Shown here in pieces: positions 1 to 7,900 of a stretch of 19,914 bases of DNA. The notes under the pieces were generated by a model that was not told where the DNA came from, ran no database searches, and worked only from the letters and a program-made list of their open reading frames with translations. Within the stretch, counting starts at the first letter, position 1, and every line of letters starts with the position of its first letter. The DNA lies in assembly GCA_041749015.1 (NCBI GenBank), contig JBGTCD010000032.1, forward strand, positions 1-19,914, written 5' to 3'. This DNA comes from JBGTCD01 sp041749015. GTDB taxonomy: Bacteria; Bacteroidota; Bacteroidia; Cytophagales; Cyclobacteriaceae. The translations under genes were made by a program, and so were the position numbers.

Positions 1-240
1 GTCAACACCGCCAAAAGTAATAAGTACATTCTTATGAATGTGCCTGACGAGGCTATCGAAAAAATCACCTCCCTTATTCCGGGAATGAAAAGCCCTACCG
101 TGACCCCGCTCAGTAAGAAAGGCTGGTCTTCCTTACATTCAGTAGTAAATGAGGACGACTTTTGGGAAAAAATCGATTTGCTCAGAGCAGCGGGAGCCGA
201 AGGGATTTTAGTGATCCCAATTGAAAAAATGATTATCTGA
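1..240 (+). CDS. hisG: ATP phosphoribosyltransferase, C-terminal part (5' end outside window)
   Basis: The reading frame is open from base 1, so only the last 79 residues are present; the ATG at 34 is internal. The segment matches the C-terminal regulatory domain of the long form of HisG (HisG_C, an ACT-like fold that binds histidine), with the characteristic run PGMKSPTV followed by a GW..HSVV segment and a final GILVIPIEKM strand. In the family, HisG condenses ATP with PRPP in the first, feedback-inhibited step of histidine synthesis. Having this domain means the enzyme should be a homohexamer that does not need the separate HisZ subunit. It is the first gene of the his operon seen here, 20 bases ahead of hisD. 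The catalytic domain cannot be judged from this window. Confidence 0.93.
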   Translation, partial: VNTAKSNKYILMNVPDEAIEKITSLIPGMKSPTVTPLSKKGWSSLHSVVNEDDFWEKIDLLRAAGAEGILVIPIEKMII

Positions 241-260
241 AATGTTTTAATCGGAACCTG

Positions 261-1559
261 ATGATGAAAATAGTTAAAAATCCCCCTCCCTCCTCCTGGG
301 AGCAACTCACCAAAAGACCGGCATTGGATACTGCCTTCCTGGAAGGCACCATCAATAACATCCTCTCTCGTGTCAGGAATGGTGGCGATCAGGCAGTAAT
401 ACAGTTTACCAAACAATTTGACAAGGTCGAAATCAGTAATCTTGAAATTCCTCTGGAAACCATAAAATCTGCCGGTGACCAGCTCGATGATGAACTCAAG
501 CCGGCCATTCAAACTGCTGCTGCCAACATCCGCAAGTTCCATGCAGCACAGGCCAATGGCTTATTGGACATGGAAACCAGCCCCGGAGTGCAGTGCTGGC
601 GTAGATCCGTACCCATTGAAAAGGTAGGCATATACATACCAGGTGGCACTGCCCCCTTGTTTTCTACAGTGCTAATGTTGGCCATCCCTGCCAATGAGGC
701 CGGATGCAAGGAAATTATTCTATGTTCCCCACCGGGTACTGATGGCCATATACACCCTGCCATCCTTTATGCTGCAAACATCACCGGGGTCACGCGCGTG
801 TTCAGGGTTGGTGGTGCCCAAGCCATTGCTGCCATGGCATACGGCACGGAGTCTGTGCCCAAAGTTTATAAAATATTCGGCCCTGGCAATCAATATGTGA
901 CAGCAGCCAAACAGAAGGTAAGTCAGGAGGGGATAGCGATTGATATGCCTGCAGGGCCATCTGAAGTTGCCGTGCTGGCCGATGAAACTGCCCGGCCAGA
1001 TTTCATTGCTGCTGACCTGCTGTCTCAGGCTGAGCATGGCCCTGACAGCCAGGTAGTACTGGTGACTACCTCAGAAACCATCGCCTCAGAAACTGCTTCT
1101 GAACTCCGTAAACAATTGAGCCGGTTACCCAGAGTGCAGGTGGCGATTAAGGCCTTAGAAAACAGTCTGGCAGTGGTGGTACCTGACCTGGAAACAGGGG
1201 TTGACTTTATTAATGCCTATGCACCTGAGCACCTCATCATTGCCTGTAAGGATGATGAAATTGTATCGGAAAGAATTATCAATTCAGGATCCGTATTTTT
1301 GGGGAACTATACCCCGGAATCAGCAGGAGACTATGCTTCCGGCACCAATCACACCCTGCCTACCAACGGGGCGGCCCGCGCCTATAGCGGGGTGTCTTTG
1401 GAAAGTTTTCAAAAGAAAATCACCTATCAGAAAATCAGTGCTGAGGGTTTAGTAAACCTGGGTCCGGTAGTAGAAACCATGGCTGCAGCTGAGCTGCTTG
1501 AAGCTCACAAGAATGCGGTTACGATCAGGCTTAATGCCATAAAATCTACAATTTCATGA
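261..1559 (+). CDS. hisD: Histidinol dehydrogenase
   Basis: A 432-residue protein, the normal length for HisD, which oxidises L-histidinol to L-histidine in two NAD-dependent steps (last step of the pathway, cytoplasmic, zinc enzyme). The active-site residues can be placed by the pattern known from E. coli HisD, shifted by three: zinc ligands Gln256, His259, Asp357 and His416, and the catalytic pair Glu323-His324 in APEHLII. The motifs PGGTAPL and FGPGNQYV are intact. Two ATG codons lie in tandem at 261 and 264; either could be the start and the difference is one residue. The stop codon overlaps the hisC start as ATGA at 1556-1559, which suggests translational coupling. It looks complete and functional. 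Confidence 0.97.
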   Translation: MMKIVKNPPPSSWEQLTKRPALDTAFLEGTINNILSRVRNGGDQAVIQFTKQFDKVEISNLEIPLETIKSAGDQLDDELKPAIQTAAANIRKFHAAQANGLLDMETSPGVQCWRRSVPIEKVGIYIPGGTAPLFSTVLMLAIPANEAGCKEIILCSPPGTDGHIHPAILYAANITGVTRVFRVGGAQAIAAMAYGTESVPKVYKIFGPGNQYVTAAKQKVSQEGIAIDMPAGPSEVAVLADETARPDFIAADLLSQAEHGPDSQVVLVTTSETIASETASELRKQLSRLPRVQVAIKALENSLAVVVPDLETGVDFINAYAPEHLIIACKDDEIVSERIINSGSVFLGNYTPESAGDYASGTNHTLPTNGAARAYSGVSLESFQKKITYQKISAEGLVNLGPVVETMAAAELLEAHKNAVTIRLNAIKSTIS

Positions 1560-2584
1560 ACATCCAGTCACTGATCAGACCCCACCTCAGGGATTTAATA
1601 CCCTATTCATCCGCCCGTGATGAGTATCAGGGGCAAGCCTCCGTATACCTCGATGCCAACGAAAACCCCTACCCCTCCCTGGTTAACCGATACCCTGATC
1701 CACTGCAAAAGCAACTCAAGGAAAAAATTGGAGCCCTTAAAAAAGTAAGTGCTGATCAAATATTTTTGGGAAATGGTAGTGATGAGGCGATAGATCTGCT
1801 GATTAGGGCATTTTGCGAGCCAAAGGAGGAATGCATCGTAATTACGCCACCTACCTATGGCATGTATGAGGTGAGTGCTAAAATCCAAAACGTAACGGTA
1901 AAAACTGTGCCGCTAAAACCCGGATTTCACCTGGATGAGGAGGCCATACTCCGTGAAAATAATTCAGAAAATAAGATTCTTTTTATCTGTTCGCCCAATA
2001 ACCCTTCCGGCAATTTAATGGACCAAAAAACCATAGAAAGGTTGCTTGAGGAATGGGCAGGGCTTGTAGTTATTGACGAGGCCTACATCGATTTTGCAGA
2101 CTCAATTTCATGGACTACCAAGCTAGACCAATTCCCGAGGCTGGCGGTGCTGCAGACCTTTTCCAAAGCCTGGGGCATGGCAGGAATCCGGCTTGGGATG
2201 GCTTTTGGCAACCAATCGGTGGTGGATATCATGAATAAGATCAAACCGCCTTACAACATCAATACCTTAACTGAAAATGAAGCTAGTAAGGCTTTAGATC
2301 ATCCGGATTACCGGCGAGAGGCCGTAGAAAAAATTTTGGCAGAGCGAAAAATCCTGGGGCGTGAGTTGGGTAATACCCCACTGGTAACCCAGATATATCC
2401 TTCAGATGCCAATTTTCTTTTAGTGAAGCTGCCGAATGCACGGCAAGTTTATGAGTACCTGGTGGGTTCAGGCATCATCGTTCGTGACAGATCCAAAGTA
2501 CTTTTATGTGAAGATTGTTTAAGAATTACGGTAGGAACTCCCGAAGAAAACAGGGAATTTATTCAGGTTTTGCGTAAATTTTGA
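1556..2584 (+). CDS. hisC: Histidinol-phosphate aminotransferase
   Basis: A 342-residue fold-type I PLP aminotransferase that converts imidazole-acetol phosphate plus glutamate to histidinol phosphate and 2-oxoglutarate. Visible landmarks are an N-terminal DANENPYP segment, NGSDEAID (residues 73-80), SPNNPSG (146-152), DEAYIDF (174-180), the PLP-binding Lys204 in TFSKAWG, and Arg212 in GIRLG. The length is typical for HisC. It starts inside the hisD stop (ATGA overlap) and ends five bases before the preferred hisB start. The operon position separates it from other class I/II aminotransferases of similar sequence. Confidence 0.96.
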   Translation: MNIQSLIRPHLRDLIPYSSARDEYQGQASVYLDANENPYPSLVNRYPDPLQKQLKEKIGALKKVSADQIFLGNGSDEAIDLLIRAFCEPKEECIVITPPTYGMYEVSAKIQNVTVKTVPLKPGFHLDEEAILRENNSENKILFICSPNNPSGNLMDQKTIERLLEEWAGLVVIDEAYIDFADSISWTTKLDQFPRLAVLQTFSKAWGMAGIRLGMAFGNQSVVDIMNKIKPPYNINTLTENEASKALDHPDYRREAVEKILAERKILGRELGNTPLVTQIYPSDANFLLVKLPNARQVYEYLVGSGIIVRDRSKVLLCEDCLRITVGTPEENREFIQVLRKF

Positions 2585-2589
2585 CGATA

Positions 2590-3714
2590 ATGAAAAAGAA
2601 GGCATTATTTATTGACCGCGATGGCACCATCATCAAGGAGCCTGCTGATGAGCAAATCGACAGTCTTGAAAAGCTGGAGTTTCTCCCCGGAGTTCTGAGG
2701 GCTTTGGGTGATATTGCAAGGGGCACCAATTTTAAATTAATTATGGTCACCAATCAGGATGGATTGGGAACATCAAGTTTTCCCGAGGAAACCTTCTGGC
2801 CTGTCCAAAATAAAATGCTTAAGATTCTCGAAGATGAAGGAACTTCATTTGAAGCCATACATATTGATCGGTCATTCCCAAATGAGAATTTACCCACCCG
2901 TAAGCCCGGAACAGCCATGCTTACCGGATACATAAATAATGACTGGGATTTAGCCGGTTCTTATGTAATTGGAGACCGCATCACTGATGTGGCCCTTGCT
3001 AAGAATCTCGGGGCCAAAGCCATTCTCATTGATGATGGCAGTCTGCAGAAAGAATTGTCTGCAAATAATTTAATAGAAACTTGCTCCCTGATAGCTAAAG
3101 GATGGCCAGAGATTGCGGATTTTTTACTCAAAAAACCACGGACGGGTTCAATTAATAGAAAAACAAAGGAAACAGATATTCAGGTCGATATTAATCTTGA
3201 TGGATCGGGAAAGGCAGAGATTCAAACAGGACTGGGTTTTTTTGACCACATGTTGGAGCAGATAGCACGACATGGAAGTATCGACTTGCAGGTAAAGGTC
3301 AGTGGTGACCTCCATATCGATGAGCACCACACCATAGAGGATACCGCCCTTACCCTTGGAGCAGCTTTTGACCAGGCCCTGGGTGATAAACGGGGGATAG
3401 AGCGATATGGATTTTGTCTTCCTATGGACGATGTATTGGCTCAGGTGGCCCTTGATTTTGGCGGGAGGAGTTGGCTTGTCTGGGAGGCAGAATTCAATAG
3501 AGAAAAAATTGGTGAAATGCCTACCGAAATGTTTTATCATTTTTTCAAATCTTTTTCTGATGCCGCCCGCTGTAACCTTAACATAAAAGCCGAGGGAAAC
3601 AATGAGCACCATAAGATAGAAGGGATATTCAAAGCATTTGCTAAATCCATAAAAATGGCCATAAGAAAAGAGGAATCAGTATATACCCTCCCTACAACAA
3701 AGGGAATCATTTAG
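2590..3714 (+). CDS. hisB: Bifunctional histidinol-phosphatase / imidazoleglycerol-phosphate dehydratase
   Basis: A 374-residue fusion. Residues 1 to about 175 form a HAD phosphatase domain with the nucleophile and acid pair Asp9/Asp11 in FIDRDGT, a TNQDGLG segment (55-61) and GDRITD (128-133). Residues from about 185 on form imidazoleglycerol-phosphate dehydratase with the two metal-binding histidine motifs HHTIED (246-251) and EHHKIE (339-344). Together they catalyse the sixth and eighth steps of histidine synthesis. I prefer the ATG at 2590, five bases after the hisC stop and giving the usual MKKKALFIDRDG start; a TTG at 2581 would add three residues. Oddity: the zinc-loop ligands (CxH and CxC) known from E. 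coli HisB appear to be replaced at residues 93-103, while the following RKP is kept. Confidence 0.96.
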   Translation: MKKKALFIDRDGTIIKEPADEQIDSLEKLEFLPGVLRALGDIARGTNFKLIMVTNQDGLGTSSFPEETFWPVQNKMLKILEDEGTSFEAIHIDRSFPNENLPTRKPGTAMLTGYINNDWDLAGSYVIGDRITDVALAKNLGAKAILIDDGSLQKELSANNLIETCSLIAKGWPEIADFLLKKPRTGSINRKTKETDIQVDINLDGSGKAEIQTGLGFFDHMLEQIARHGSIDLQVKVSGDLHIDEHHTIEDTALTLGAAFDQALGDKRGIERYGFCLPMDDVLAQVALDFGGRSWLVWEAEFNREKIGEMPTEMFYHFFKSFSDAARCNLNIKAEGNNEHHKIEGIFKAFAKSIKMAIRKEESVYTLPTTKGII

Positions 3715-3723
3715 AATGAAACG

Positions 3724-4323
3724 ATGAAGGTAGCCATAATAGATTATAATGCAGGTAACATCCAATCGGTATCATACGCATTGGAACGATTAGATATTGA
3801 GCATGAAGTCACTGATAATGCAGAGGTGATTACCAGTGCAGATAAGGTTATTTTTCCCGGGGTTGGAGAAGCTTCTACTACAATGAATCACCTCAAAATT
3901 ATGGGTCTTAACAGGCTTATAAAAGACCTTAGACAGCCAGTATTAGGCATTTGCCTGGGCATGCAGTTAATGTGTCGCCACTCTGAAGAAGGTAACGTTG
4001 ACTGTCTGGGTATTTTCGAAGTGGATGTAAACCGATTTGACAACAACTTTAATCCTGACTTCAAAATACCCCATATGGGTTGGAACCAGCTCCAGAATAT
4101 TCAAGATTCCTGGATACCTAAAGAACTTAATGGGGAGCATGTGTATTTTGTCCATAGCTACTTTGTGCCTGTTAATGAAAATACCATGGCTAAAACTGAT
4201 TACATTACGCCATTCAGCGCAGCCATTCAGAAAAATAACTTCTATGCTGTCCAGTTTCATCCGGAAAAATCGGCAGCAGCAGGGCAAAAGATTTTAAAGG
4301 CATTTTTAAATATAGAATCATGA
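3724..4323 (+). CDS. hisH: Imidazole glycerol phosphate synthase, glutaminase subunit
   Basis: A 199-residue class I glutamine amidotransferase. The catalytic triad is visible: Cys77 in GICLGMQ, and His179 and Glu181 in FHPEKS. The oxyanion-strand motif FPGVG is at residues 44-48. It hydrolyses glutamine and passes ammonia through a tunnel to HisF, its partner encoded two genes downstream. The ATG lies nine bases after the hisB stop; the gene ends in an ATGA overlap with hisA. The length and motifs are normal for HisH. Confidence 0.96.
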   Translation: MKVAIIDYNAGNIQSVSYALERLDIEHEVTDNAEVITSADKVIFPGVGEASTTMNHLKIMGLNRLIKDLRQPVLGICLGMQLMCRHSEEGNVDCLGIFEVDVNRFDNNFNPDFKIPHMGWNQLQNIQDSWIPKELNGEHVYFVHSYFVPVNENTMAKTDYITPFSAAIQKNNFYAVQFHPEKSAAAGQKILKAFLNIES

Positions 4324-5039
4324 GGATTGTACCAGCTATTGATATTATTGATGGGAAATGCGTCAGATTGACACAGGGCGATTATGAAAAGAAAAAAATA
4401 TACCGCGAAGATCCTCTTGAAGTAGCTAAGGAGTTTGAGAATGCGGGCTTCCAATACCTGCATTTGGTAGACCTGGATGGTGCCAAAGCCGGTGCCGTTG
4501 TGCATTTAAAAATTCTTGAAAATATCACTTCCAATACCCGGCTTCAGGTCGATTTTGGAGGGGGGATCAAATCAGCGGCAGATATCAGGGCTGCACTTAA
4601 TGCTGGTGCTGCCCAGGTCAATTGCGGCAGCATAGCAGTAAACGACCCGGATTCATTTAAATCCTGGTTGGGATCCATAGGACCGGAGTTTCTCATCCTA
4701 AGTGCTGATGTGCGTAATGGCCTGGTGGCTGTAAGCGGATGGCAGGAAAACTCAGGCATATCCCTGGATAAGGTGATCGAACCATTTTTTAAGGCAGGCC
4801 TTAGTTTTGCTACCGTAACAGACATCGCTACAGATGGCATGCTTAGCGGGCCCAACTTTAAGCTCTATGGGTATTTGAGAAGAACCTACCCTGGATTGCA
4901 CATAACTGCCAGCGGAGGGGTATCATCAGTAGAAGACGTTAAGAAACTTAAAACTATGGGGATGGATGGCGTGATTATTGGCAAGGCCCTTTATGAAGGA
5001 AAAATTAAGGCAGAGGAACTCCTTTCTCTAGAAGATTAA
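4320..5039 (+). CDS. hisA: Phosphoribosylformimino-AICAR-phosphate isomerase (ProFAR isomerase)
   Basis: A 239-residue TIM barrel that performs the Amadori rearrangement of ProFAR to PRFAR, the fourth step of the pathway. The two catalytic aspartates are in the expected places: Asp8 in PAIDIIDG and Asp130 in LSADVRNG. The phosphate-binding loops FGGGI (79-83) and ASGGVSS near residues 197-203 are present. It starts within the hisH stop (ATGA overlap). HisA and HisF are ancient half-barrel paralogues; the PAIDI start and the operon order identify this copy as HisA. Confidence 0.96.
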   Translation: MRIVPAIDIIDGKCVRLTQGDYEKKKIYREDPLEVAKEFENAGFQYLHLVDLDGAKAGAVVHLKILENITSNTRLQVDFGGGIKSAADIRAALNAGAAQVNCGSIAVNDPDSFKSWLGSIGPEFLILSADVRNGLVAVSGWQENSGISLDKVIEPFFKAGLSFATVTDIATDGMLSGPNFKLYGYLRRTYPGLHITASGGVSSVEDVKKLKTMGMDGVIIGKALYEGKIKAEELLSLED

Positions 5040-5066
5040 TAATTTTGAATTTAGACTTAAACCATT

Positions 5067-5822
5067 GTGCTGACTAAAAGAATCATACCTTGTTTGGATA
5101 TCAAAGACGGTCGCACCGTCAAAGGGATAAAATTTGAAAGAATCCGAGATGCCGGAGACCCCGTAGCCCTCGGCAAGCTATATGCCGATGAGGGTGCAGA
5201 TGAACTGGTTTTTTTGGATATTACGGCTACTAATGAAGGTCGAAAAACCTTTGTCAAGTTGGTCAAAGAAATAGCCCTCCATGTAAACATTCCTTTTACT
5301 GTGGGGGGAGGCATCAGCTCCATAGAAGATGTAAAACCACTCCTTGATAGTGGAGCGGATAAAGTGACGGTAAATAGCGCAGCAGTAAAAGATCCATCCC
5401 TGATCAATGAACTGGCGGTAGCCTATGGCTCCCAGTGTATCGTTTTGGCCATAGATGCCAAAAAAGTTGACAACCAATGGATCGTCCATACAAATGGTGG
5501 CAAGAAGGCCTCCGATAAAAAGCTGTTTTCCTGGGCTAAAGAAGGCCAGGAGCGTGGTGCAGGAGAAATACTCTTCACCAGCATGGACCATGACGGCACC
5601 AAGGATGGCTTTGCTGTTGAAGCACTCGAAAAACTCTATAATTTGCTGGAAATACCTGTGGTAGCTTCCGGGGGAGCAGGTGAACCAGGTCATTTCATGG
5701 ATGCTTTTCTTCTGGGCAAAGCTGATGCTGCTTTGGCTGCCAGTATTTTTCATTTTGGGGAAATCAGGATTGGCATGCTTAAAAAGTTTTTAGATGAAAA
5801 AAATATCCCTGTTCGGTTATGA
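5067..5822 (+). CDS. hisF: Imidazole glycerol phosphate synthase, cyclase subunit
   Basis: A 251-residue TIM barrel, the usual HisF length, that uses ammonia from HisH to convert PRFAR into imidazole glycerol phosphate and AICAR; AICAR feeds purine synthesis. The catalytic residues Asp11 (PCLDIKDG) and Asp130 (LAIDAK) are exactly at the family positions, and VGGGI (79-83) and ASGGAG phosphate loops are visible. The start is a GTG at 5067, giving the expected MLTKRIIPCLD N-terminus; no in-frame ATG fits. A 27-base gap separates it from hisA, the widest in the operon, and its stop overlaps hisIE as ATGA. Confidence 0.96.
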   Translation: MLTKRIIPCLDIKDGRTVKGIKFERIRDAGDPVALGKLYADEGADELVFLDITATNEGRKTFVKLVKEIALHVNIPFTVGGGISSIEDVKPLLDSGADKVTVNSAAVKDPSLINELAVAYGSQCIVLAIDAKKVDNQWIVHTNGGKKASDKKLFSWAKEGQERGAGEILFTSMDHDGTKDGFAVEALEKLYNLLEIPVVASGGAGEPGHFMDAFLLGKADAALAASIFHFGEIRIGMLKKFLDEKNIPVRL

Positions 5823-6442
5823 GGAATCTTGAAAAAAAGGATATAGGGCAGGTTAAATTTGATGAGGGCACAGGCCTTGTGCCCGGAATCATCCAGGATT
5901 ATTTTACGCAAAAGGTATTAATGCTTGGCTACCTTAATCTGGAGTCACTAAATACTACTTTTGAAACTGGAAAGGTCACCTTCTTCAGTCGCTTAAAAAA
6001 TAGGCTCTGGACCAAAGGCGAAACTTCCGGGAATTATTTGGAATTAAAATCGATTGCTCTTGATTGTGATGCAGACACCTTATTAATTAAAGCCATCCCT
6101 AAAGGCCCCATATGCCACACAGGTTCTGATACCTGTTTCGAAGAAGAAATTAAAGATAGTAGCTTGGCATTTCTGGAAGCCATTATAGCTGAAAGAAAAA
6201 AATTCGGGGGTGAAAAATCCTATACCAGTAGCCTCTTTGAATCGGGTATCAATAAAATAGCCCAAAAGGTAGGTGAAGAAGCTGTAGAGCTAATTATAGA
6301 AGCAAAAGACCAGAATAAAACCCAATTTTTGGGAGAAGCTGCTGACCTACTGTTTCATTATCTGGTCTTGCTACAGGCCAAGGATTATGACCTTAATGAA
6401 GTCATTACCGTGCTTAGAGAAAGGCACACTCAAAAGCCTTAA
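5819..6442 (+). CDS. hisIE: Bifunctional phosphoribosyl-AMP cyclohydrolase / phosphoribosyl-ATP pyrophosphatase
   Basis: A 207-residue fusion catalysing steps two and three of histidine synthesis. The N-terminal cyclohydrolase (to about residue 115) has the metal sites Asp82, Asp84 and Asp86 in LDCDADTL, the zinc cysteines Cys83, Cys99 and Cys106, and the SRLKNRLWTKGETSGN substrate segment. The C-terminal pyrophosphatase (about 118-207) is an all-helical MazG-like domain with KVGEEAVELI (150-159) and EAADLLFHY (173-181). It overlaps the hisF stop by four bases and is the last gene of the operon. A convergent gene begins 50 bases later, and I see no clear terminator between them. Confidence 0.96.
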   Translation: MRNLEKKDIGQVKFDEGTGLVPGIIQDYFTQKVLMLGYLNLESLNTTFETGKVTFFSRLKNRLWTKGETSGNYLELKSIALDCDADTLLIKAIPKGPICHTGSDTCFEEEIKDSSLAFLEAIIAERKKFGGEKSYTSSLFESGINKIAQKVGEEAVELIIEAKDQNKTQFLGEAADLLFHYLVLLQAKDYDLNEVITVLRERHTQKP

Positions 6443-6492
6443 AACCACAATCAACCTTCATGGTCTGGGATCAAAAACCTTGGTTAACCTTA

Positions 6493-7812
6493 CTATACCT
6501 TTACCGTCTCTTCTTTAGGCTCGGGAATTTCTCTTTTGAAGGGCCGTATTATCAATCGAATATTTTGACGGTAAAAAATATAGTACCAGAGCCAGTTAAT
6601 AAAAACCAATAAGCGGTTGCGGAAACCAACAATGGACATTAGGTGAACGAACATCCATACAAACCATGCCGCTACGCCTGTTAGCTTAAATGGGCCTAAG
6701 TCAGCCACCGCCTTGTTTTTTCCTATAGTGGCCATAGCACCTCGATCCTTATACTTAAATCCATTTTTGGCTTTTTTTCTGAACAACTTAGCAAGATATT
6801 GCCCTTGCTGAATGGCCACAGGTGCTACCATTGGCAGGAATGTTTTGCCCTCATCAGCAGAAAATCCAGCTACATCCCCTACCGCATAAATATTATCATA
6901 CCCTTTAACCTTTAAATTTTCATTGACCAAAATCCGGCCTGATCTGTGCAGACTTTCATGGTCAAGCCCCGGAATCGTATTTGCCGCTACTCCGGCAGAG
7001 AAAATCAGCGTGGTAGTGGGGATCTCCTTGCCGTTATTAAACTTGGCTACTTTGCCATCAAATGAAACCAATCCGGTATTGAGCCATATATTGACGCCTA
7101 ACTTTTCAAGAAACTGTTTCGTTTTACGGGAAGCCTTTTCAGACATGCCAGCCAAAAGCTTAGGACCAAGCTCGACCAGATAAATATCCATGCGATTGAA
7201 ATCAAGCTCAGGGTAATCAGCCGGCAGCACCCGCATTTTTAGTTCAGCAAGGGCACCCGCAGTCTCTACGCCTGTTGGACCCCCTCCTACCACTACGATA
7301 TCGATAAGGGTTTCTACCTCATGCTCAGTCACCGTGTACATGGCCTTTTCCAGATTTTCCAGGAGCATGGCCCTTAAATCAATGGCCTGGGGGATGGTTT
7401 TCATCGGCATGGCGTAGGTTTGTACATCAACCATTCCGAAATAATTGGTCTTAGAGCCCGAGGCAAATACCAAATAATCATAATCAATATGACCAATATT
7501 AGTGTACAACCTTTTTTCTTCAGGATCCACCAGCTTGGCTTCGGCCATCCTAAAAATAAAGTTGCCCTGACCGGTGAAAATTTTTCTAAGGGGCGTTCCG
7601 ATAGAATCAGGCTCCAACCCTCCTGTCGCAACCTGATACAAAAGCGGCTGAAAAGTATGGTAATTGTGTCGGTCGACCATTACCACCTGATATGGTGCAT
7701 TTTTGAGATTTCTGACTAATTGCAAACCGCCAAAACCACCGCCAATAATTAGGATGCGTTCCTGTTCTGTTTGAGGGATTTTTACAGGAAAAGAATTGGA
7801 TTTGTCAATCAT
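6493..7812 (-). CDS. ndh: Type II NADH:quinone dehydrogenase
   Basis: A 439-residue two-dinucleotide-binding-domain flavoprotein. The FAD-binding GxGxxG is at residues 24-29 (GGGFGG), followed by VVMVDRHNYHTF, and the NADH-binding GxGxxG is at 176-181 (GGGPTG). The flavin-contacting YAVGD (309-313) and the quinone-site APVAIQQGQ segment (330-338) are also present. Residues about 382-415 are hydrophobic and aromatic and resemble the C-terminal membrane-anchoring region of Ndh-2. It would oxidise NADH and reduce quinone at the cytoplasmic face without pumping protons. It lies downstream of the hydrolase on the same strand with an 88-base gap that contains its own promoter-like element. Start ATG at 7812. 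FerB-like or Nqo-independent quinone reductases are unlikely alternatives. Confidence 0.93.
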   Translation of the reverse strand: MIDKSNSFPVKIPQTEQERILIIGGGFGGLQLVRNLKNAPYQVVMVDRHNYHTFQPLLYQVATGGLEPDSIGTPLRKIFTGQGNFIFRMAEAKLVDPEEKRLYTNIGHIDYDYLVFASGSKTNYFGMVDVQTYAMPMKTIPQAIDLRAMLLENLEKAMYTVTEHEVETLIDIVVVGGGPTGVETAGALAELKMRVLPADYPELDFNRMDIYLVELGPKLLAGMSEKASRKTKQFLEKLGVNIWLNTGLVSFDGKVAKFNNGKEIPTTTLIFSAGVAANTIPGLDHESLHRSGRILVNENLKVKGYDNIYAVGDVAGFSADEGKTFLPMVAPVAIQQGQYLAKLFRKKAKNGFKYKDRGAMATIGKNKAVADLGPFKLTGVAAWFVWMFVHLMSIVGFRNRLLVFINWLWYYIFYRQNIRLIIRPFKREIPEPKEETVKV

Positions 7813-7834
7813 AAAACGAACGTATTCTAAAGGG

Positions 7835-7842
7835 CAAATTTA
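7835..7842 (-). promoter_or_regulatory. Promoter -7 element TAAATTTG for ndh
   Basis: Read on the minus strand this is TAAATTTG, a perfect match to the Bacteroidota -7 consensus TAnnTTTG. It lies 22 bases before the ndh ATG, so transcription would begin roughly 4-7 bases after it with a short leader. No clear TTG sits at the usual 17-23 base spacing upstream, so only half of the promoter is supported. Confidence 0.55.
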
Positions 7843-7865
7843 CAATCTTAATCATTGATATTTCT

Positions 7866-7888
7866 AACATTTCGTAATTTAAAATGTT
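7866..7888. repeat. Inverted repeat AACATTT-N9-AAATGTT upstream of ndh
   Basis: Perfect 7-base arms (7866-7872 and 7882-7888) with a 9-base spacer. The centre is about 35 bases upstream of the ndh -7 element, where an activator or a -33 region would sit. There is no T-run on either side, so it does not look like a terminator. It could be an operator for a dimeric regulator; this is inference from position and symmetry only, and short AT-rich repeats arise by chance. Confidence 0.35.
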
Positions 7889-7900
7889 CCGGAAGGGGTT

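Noticed and set aside
640..662. TGGCAC followed by a TTG, resembling a sigma-54 -24/-12 promoter
   Set aside because: The spacing does not place GC at -12 and it lies inside hisD coding sequence.
720..1037. 105-residue minus-strand ORF inside hisD, and similar long antisense frames in hisB, hisH, hisF and the kinase
   Set aside because: They are shadows of well-identified genes and contain no recognisable domain.
6443..6492. Terminator between hisIE and ndh around GGTTAACC
   Set aside because: Only 4-bp stems with very small loops can be drawn and there is no convincing T-run.
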